A DNA stretch of 64,000 nucleotides, taken from assembly GCA_028023455.1 (NCBI GenBank), contig JAQFVV010006504.1:124001-188000 (forward strand), in the 5' to 3' direction. Positions 59,201-64,000 of this stretch are shown here, piece by piece. Under the pieces are notes generated by a model, which saw nothing but the letters and a program-made list of their open reading frames with translations, did no database searches and was not told where the DNA came from. Within the stretch, counting starts at the first letter, position 1, and the number at the start of each line of letters is the position of its first letter. The DNA is from Epiperipatus broadwayi. Its lineage: Eukaryota > Onychophora > Udeonychophora > Euonychophora > Peripatidae. Position numbers and translations under genes: made by a program.

Positions 59201-59590
59201 AAAATAATATTTATTTTACTAATAATGTGCATGTTTAAGTTTAAATTGTTTTTATATTCAAATTGTTGTGAAGTCTATGCAGTCATAGAATTAACTTGAT
59301 TTTGTTTTTAAAGAGAAAATTGATTTAAAAAATATTATTCGTAAAATTATTTTTTATTATTACTAATAAATATATTAAGCATTTTTATTTTTTCACAAAC
59401 ACATACAAATAGATTACTTTATTGAAAATGATTACAGTACTTATTTGCATGTACCATTTTATGATCACACAGCTTAATTGAGGAAAAATCATTTTTTTAT
59501 TATTTTCTAAAGTTTTTATTTATTTATTTTTTAATGCTGGACAACTGAAAATTGCAAATATAAAAAATCCACTCTACAAAGAGTTATTCA
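56216..59590. other. AT-rich non-coding DNA
   Basis: Only short AT-driven frames (for example 57893-58177, 58977-59198) without motifs. 58260-58640 is somewhat less AT-rich, but I recognise nothing in it. Confidence 0.5.
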
Positions 59591-59599
59591 AAAGTAACT

Positions 59600-60440
59600 A
59601 GAGTTTTTGTAACAAAAAATGTTTATTTATTTTTAAGTGTTATAGATTTAATATTTTTCAAATTACTCTCCATTGTATGCAATGCAGCAGTATAAACATG
59701 CTTTTTTTTTATAAGTAGTCCAGAAACATTTGCAAAGTGATGCCTTTTAACACCTGTAGCATTTTTTTCTCCACTTCTAAGTCTGCAAAAAAAAAAAGAT
59801 ATTTTTTCTTTTGAAAGACTTAAAAAAAATGCACAATGTGAGATCAAGCTGGGACATGCTGAATTTAATTAAAAAGTGTTTCACACTCAAGTCTCTCAGA
59901 TAATACTTTATCGGGATGAAGTTTGCACTCTTCTTTTTGCAACAAAATGGGACATTTACATTTTACCATATTTAATATTTCAGAATGTGCAGATAAATTG
60001 CCTGAGCATTATGGACTAAATCTGGAAAAAAAAATGTTGTTTGCGTAAAAAAAAAATCAGCATTGTTTTTACTTTGGACTTCACTTGCCAGACTTTTTAG
60101 AGATGTGGCAAAATTAACATTTTAAGTAACCATTCATAATCTTGCATTTTATGAGATCAGTTTGATTGAAATTAATTTCAAGCATTACAACTGTTTTTTT
60201 TTTTTTGGCATTGTTTGTAAACAAAAACTGAATTTCACATTGTTCAAACTTTTCAGTTATTATAAAAATTGCCAAATATATGAAAGACCCTTTACAAAAA
60301 ATGTGCTCTGTGGCTGAATAATTTCACACAATGATGTCATTTGGCATATTGATGTAGAAGAGTTTCTTCAAAACGTATTTAACAGCAGAAGCAAATAATA
60401 CATCAGGTTTGCAAAACAGAGAATGATTCAAGCTATTTTT
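59600..60440 (-). other. Unrecognised, possibly decayed transposon
   Basis: Minus-strand fragments read like eroded protein, the longest at 59623-59847 (KKHVYTAALHTMESNL among others), with pieces such as SLASEVQSKNNADFF and NAQAIYLHILKY further upstream in other frames. Complexity is higher than the flanks and many homopolymer indels are present. I cannot assign a family and do not claim a function. Confidence 0.3.
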
Positions 60441-63390
60441 GGATACCCCCTTATATTTTCACACATATTATTATCATAATTTAATGATTAATGTATCATA
60501 ATGTGATGAACCCTGAACTTATCCTTATTTTATATAAGATAAATACAAAGTTAAAAGAATCAGTATATTGGTATGGCAAATATCAGAAAATAGAATAACA
60601 TCAAATTTTCAATCAATATGTTGTTGTTAGACCCGGTATCAAAAATAGAATGACATCAAATTATAAGTATTTCTATAAAGATTATGTGACCTGAAATATT
60701 TTAGTTATATTCAAAGCTTTTTTTTTCAACATCTCTAAATACTATTAACTGAATGAAATGTTGAGATCTTTGTGTACTGTAACATTTTTACAGTTAAAAA
60801 TATTTTGTGCTTGGAGATATGTATAGAAGGTTTTGTATAGTGATTGATTTTATATAGAAAACACATTATTTACAATATAAAATGTCAGAACTTTTATAAT
60901 ACATTGATATGCAAAGTTAGTTTAAAGAAGATAAAGTTATTCTAAGTATGCTTTACTGTAATATTGATTCTGTTAAAGCTTTTGTAAAGTTAAGTGCTTA
61001 AAAACACACATATGCATCACATTATATGTTCTTAAGAGGCAGAAAATAGAAAGACAGATCATGTAACTAAGATCATACACAGGCTTAGAGGAATTTTTAC
61101 AGATAGGCTGCTCATATTCCATCAAAATAACCATATTACATTGACTTGAAAATGTACATTTTGCTTGGTTTATTAATACAAAAGATTTCAGCTTAATATA
61201 GCTTTGTTAGATGCATGTTGAAGTACTATGTATAAAAATATAATTATAATGTGATAGAGTTTGTACAACTTATGGGAAAATTTCAGTCTCTAATGTGTTC
61301 CAAGATCATGATTTATTTATTTTTAATATAAAAAAATAATTTTAACTTTGTCATTTTTATTTTGACATGTTTAGTGAGATATTGGAAAATAATGATGAAA
61401 TTGCTAGAATACTGCAAGGTATTCATTGATCTGTAATTAGTTAGCAAATAGAAATATCATTTTGTTTTAGGCAGGTCAAATGATATTTTGAATTTATTGA
61501 AGATCTGATAAATTTAGAATTAAATATATTTTTTATAATAATAACACCATCAAGAAAATTTACAAATAAATGAATAATTTGTTATAAAGAAAGTCATGTG
61601 ATATATGATCAATGGAAGAGATAGATTCAACAAACTACCCATAAGGTTTTAGCTTTTTAACTCACCATTCTTAAATAAAATAGAACAACAAATGTAAACT
61701 GCATGTATTAAACAACCAAAATGTAAAAAGATTATAGACATCTTATTAAGTAATTTGAATCAAAGTTTCAATAGATGTAAGACAGAAAAAAGATTAGAAA
61801 TAATAATGCTATTTTCTTTATGTTTTTAAAAAGAATTTGTTTGTTGTTTGCATAATTGCTGTTTTCAGGCAGACTTAGGTATCCATATTTAATGTAAATT
61901 TTAAATCAACAAATAGTATAATAAACACTTAATTTACTCTTTTTGACAGTAATATTGTTTCTTAAAGCACCAGAAAAACAGGAGTCATTTTTTTATCACT
62001 TTAAGAATTATACACACATTCTAAACTAAGTTCATCTTTTATTTGTATATTTTTATATTATATAATTATAAAAAATGCATAAAATACTTTATACACTTTG
62101 TTTTTTTTTTCCAAATTATGGTCAATTATGAATGAACTTTTGTTTTTACATTCTTATGTACATTATAATATTTTTCCTTATTTTGATCATCTTTCTTAGT
62201 CATTTTCAAAAATCATTCCTTCTTTTTTAAATGTTTATCCACATATCTTTTTATTTTATTTAATACTTCACATCATTGCAATGTAAAGATTAGTATAAAA
62301 AAAAAAGATCCTTGAAAATGACATTAAACATTTGCCCAAATGTGGAAGAAAATTATAAAATAAGTACACAAGGATGAAAAAACAAATACTTCATATAAAT
62401 AAAACAAGATGTGGAAAGAATACATTGTGAAGAATTTTATTTATTGAAATTAATGGGTTATTTTTGGAAAAAGGGAGAAATATTTATAAATAAGGTACTG
62501 ACTGAGGGCAAACAAATTTATTTAAATATATTATAGGATAAATGTAGACTAAAGATTTATTAATGATATACCTGAAGCTTTCTAATTCTAATGATTATGG
62601 TGAGTTTTTTTTTTAAGAAAAAAAAAAGTCAATTATACAATTATTTAGACTTTTGAAATTTTCTAAAACATTTGGTTATAAAAGTGTCATACCATTTAAA
62701 GAAAAAAAGTAAGTAAGACAATTCAAAGTAATAATGTAACTCAGTGAGAGATCTTTACATTTTGATTTCAAAGTATTTAGTGTTTTGTAATATGTTTTCA
62801 GAAAAAAATAATTTGGAAGCTTTTACATACATCTTTAAAAAAAATATGGAAAAATTCACCATTGCAGTTATAATTAATATCATACTATGAATTTGAGAGA
62901 TACATTGTTTTTCATAATTAAAAACTGGATATAAAAATATTTTGAAAAAGTATGGTTTTTGTGCAATCACGTTATCTATCATATCAAAGAGCCTGAAACA
63001 TAAAAAAATTCTCAACAGTCTTTTATAATTATCAATTCTACAACTTTTTGATTTTGTAATGAAGTTCATTTTTGCTATACTCAAAAATATAATATTTATG
63101 ATCTATTTGAGTTTATACTGTGAAATACACTTACTCAAAAAATGAATGCATGGATAATAAGTTTGTTTATAGCAATTAATCAATGTAATATCTCATAAAA
63201 TTATTTTTGAATTGAAAATTATTAAAATAGTTTTAGACTTAAAAGACTCCAAATGTGTGATTATAGAAAGAAAAATGTTCAATTAGTGACCATGGATTAG
63301 AATAGAAGAATATATAATTATGGGTGGACTAAAGTGCTTTCAGAGGATGGACAGTGATTTTATATATTTTATAAAAATTAGTATCATGTG
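60441..63390. other. AT-rich non-coding DNA
   Basis: Nothing recognised; the open frame at 62755-63084 is AT-driven and without motifs. Confidence 0.5.
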
Positions 63391-63465
63391 CAGTTTGGCA
63401 TACTTGATAAAGCATCAAATTTGGGATCAAGAGGTCTCAGTATTGATTTTCGCACTTGCAAATCT
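63391..63465 (+). ncRNA. tRNA-Pro-like relic (SINE head?)
   Basis: TTTGGCATACTTGATAAAGC resembles a D-arm/box A. ATTTGGGATCAAGAGGTC resembles the anticodon arm and variable loop of tRNA-Pro with a TGG anticodon. CAGTATTGATTTTC is a damaged T-arm/box B. Mismatches in all stems exclude a working tRNA. Confidence 0.4.
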
Positions 63466-64000
63466 GGCATTGGAATTTCTTATAAACTCCTGAGCAGTAA
63501 AATGATATGTTTTTTTTTTAGGTCAGTAGTTAATGAAAAACTATTAATATAGGCAATTAAAATCATTATGAATTTTAGAAAATCATTTGACATTTTATTG
63601 TAAATAAATGAAGCCATTTGTTTTTATACTTATAGCCTTATACAGTCATCAATCCAGAATACTGCAAGAAATTTTTTTTTAAAATCAACTAAAGACCATA
63701 GGTGGAGTCTTACTGGAAAGTCATCCTCACAGCTTTCACAGAATGGCTCTGAAAAATTGGTTTTGCAGCAGTGAAAGATATCTTTTATATTTATTTGGAC
63801 CTTTAAAGGCCCTATTTAGCTGCTAATGTACTCTTTCATTCACTAAATCTGTTTTGGTGCATTTTTAACATAATTTCCGTATGTCTACCTTGTGCTTATC
63901 AGTATTTAACTACCTCACTCCCCCCCCCCATTTAGTGGGTGGTTCAACTGTTTCATGGACCATGAAGGGTTTTATTCTCTCTTAGACTCTTAAATATTTC
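63466..64000. other. Non-coding DNA
   Basis: No feature recognised apart from a short C-run at 63920-63928. Confidence 0.5.

Noticed and set aside
1-64000. CRISPR arrays, bacterial operons or ribosome-binding sites
   Set aside because: The composition, retroelements and repeat types are eukaryotic; no spacer-repeat arrays are present.

Overview
This is a very AT-rich window of animal nuclear DNA made almost wholly of transposable-element remains and simple repeats. I recognise no host protein gene, rRNA, functional tRNA or CRISPR array. The element classes (Ty3/gypsy with a GPY/F integrase, several GIY-YIG Penelope-like elements or PLEs, an APE-type LINE, tRNA-derived pieces), abundant (AT)n/(AC)n arrays and CpG-to-TpG/CpA decay point to an invertebrate metazoan. 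A mollusc or cephalopod is a guess; nothing here fixes the species.

Layout. 271-1625: broken PLE fragment. 4167-19849: complete but damaged minus-strand Ty3/gypsy element of about 15.7 kb in an (AT)n tract. Its LTRs are exceptionally long (about 4.6 kb) and flank a Gag with a long coiled-coil extension, a candidate -1 frameshift site, then protease, reverse transcriptase, RNase H and integrase. 21990-23260: eroded LINE endonuclease region. 29841-30140: retroposed piece with a 94-base T run. 30458-35380: an older plus-strand copy of the same LTR plus a scrap of leader. 36.8-37.1 kb: foldback repeat. 39.3-40.1 and 46.3-46.9 kb: dispersed repeat carrying a type I hammerhead ribozyme motif. 40324-43213: nearly full-length dead PLE whose ends carry a tRNA-like and a hammerhead-like segment. 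47650-48470: palindromic PLE tail. 49163-49314: short palindrome. 49373-53856: possible solo LTR of a second giant-LTR family. 53863-55687: a PLE fragment in an 886-base near-perfect palindrome. 55740-56215: foldback element. The remaining 8 kb is AT-rich DNA with one unrecognised patch and one tRNA-like relic.

The most notable pattern is that every PLE or hammerhead-bearing insertion has the same shape: a 5'-truncated copy joined head to head with an inverted copy of its own 3' part, tails outward. Five or six independent cases of different age lie in one window. The second theme is self-cleaving RNA: three unrelated terminal sequences contain hammerhead-type cores, and in one family four decayed copies point back to a canonical ribozyme. 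Boundaries and identities were judged by eye, so ends can be off by several bases.
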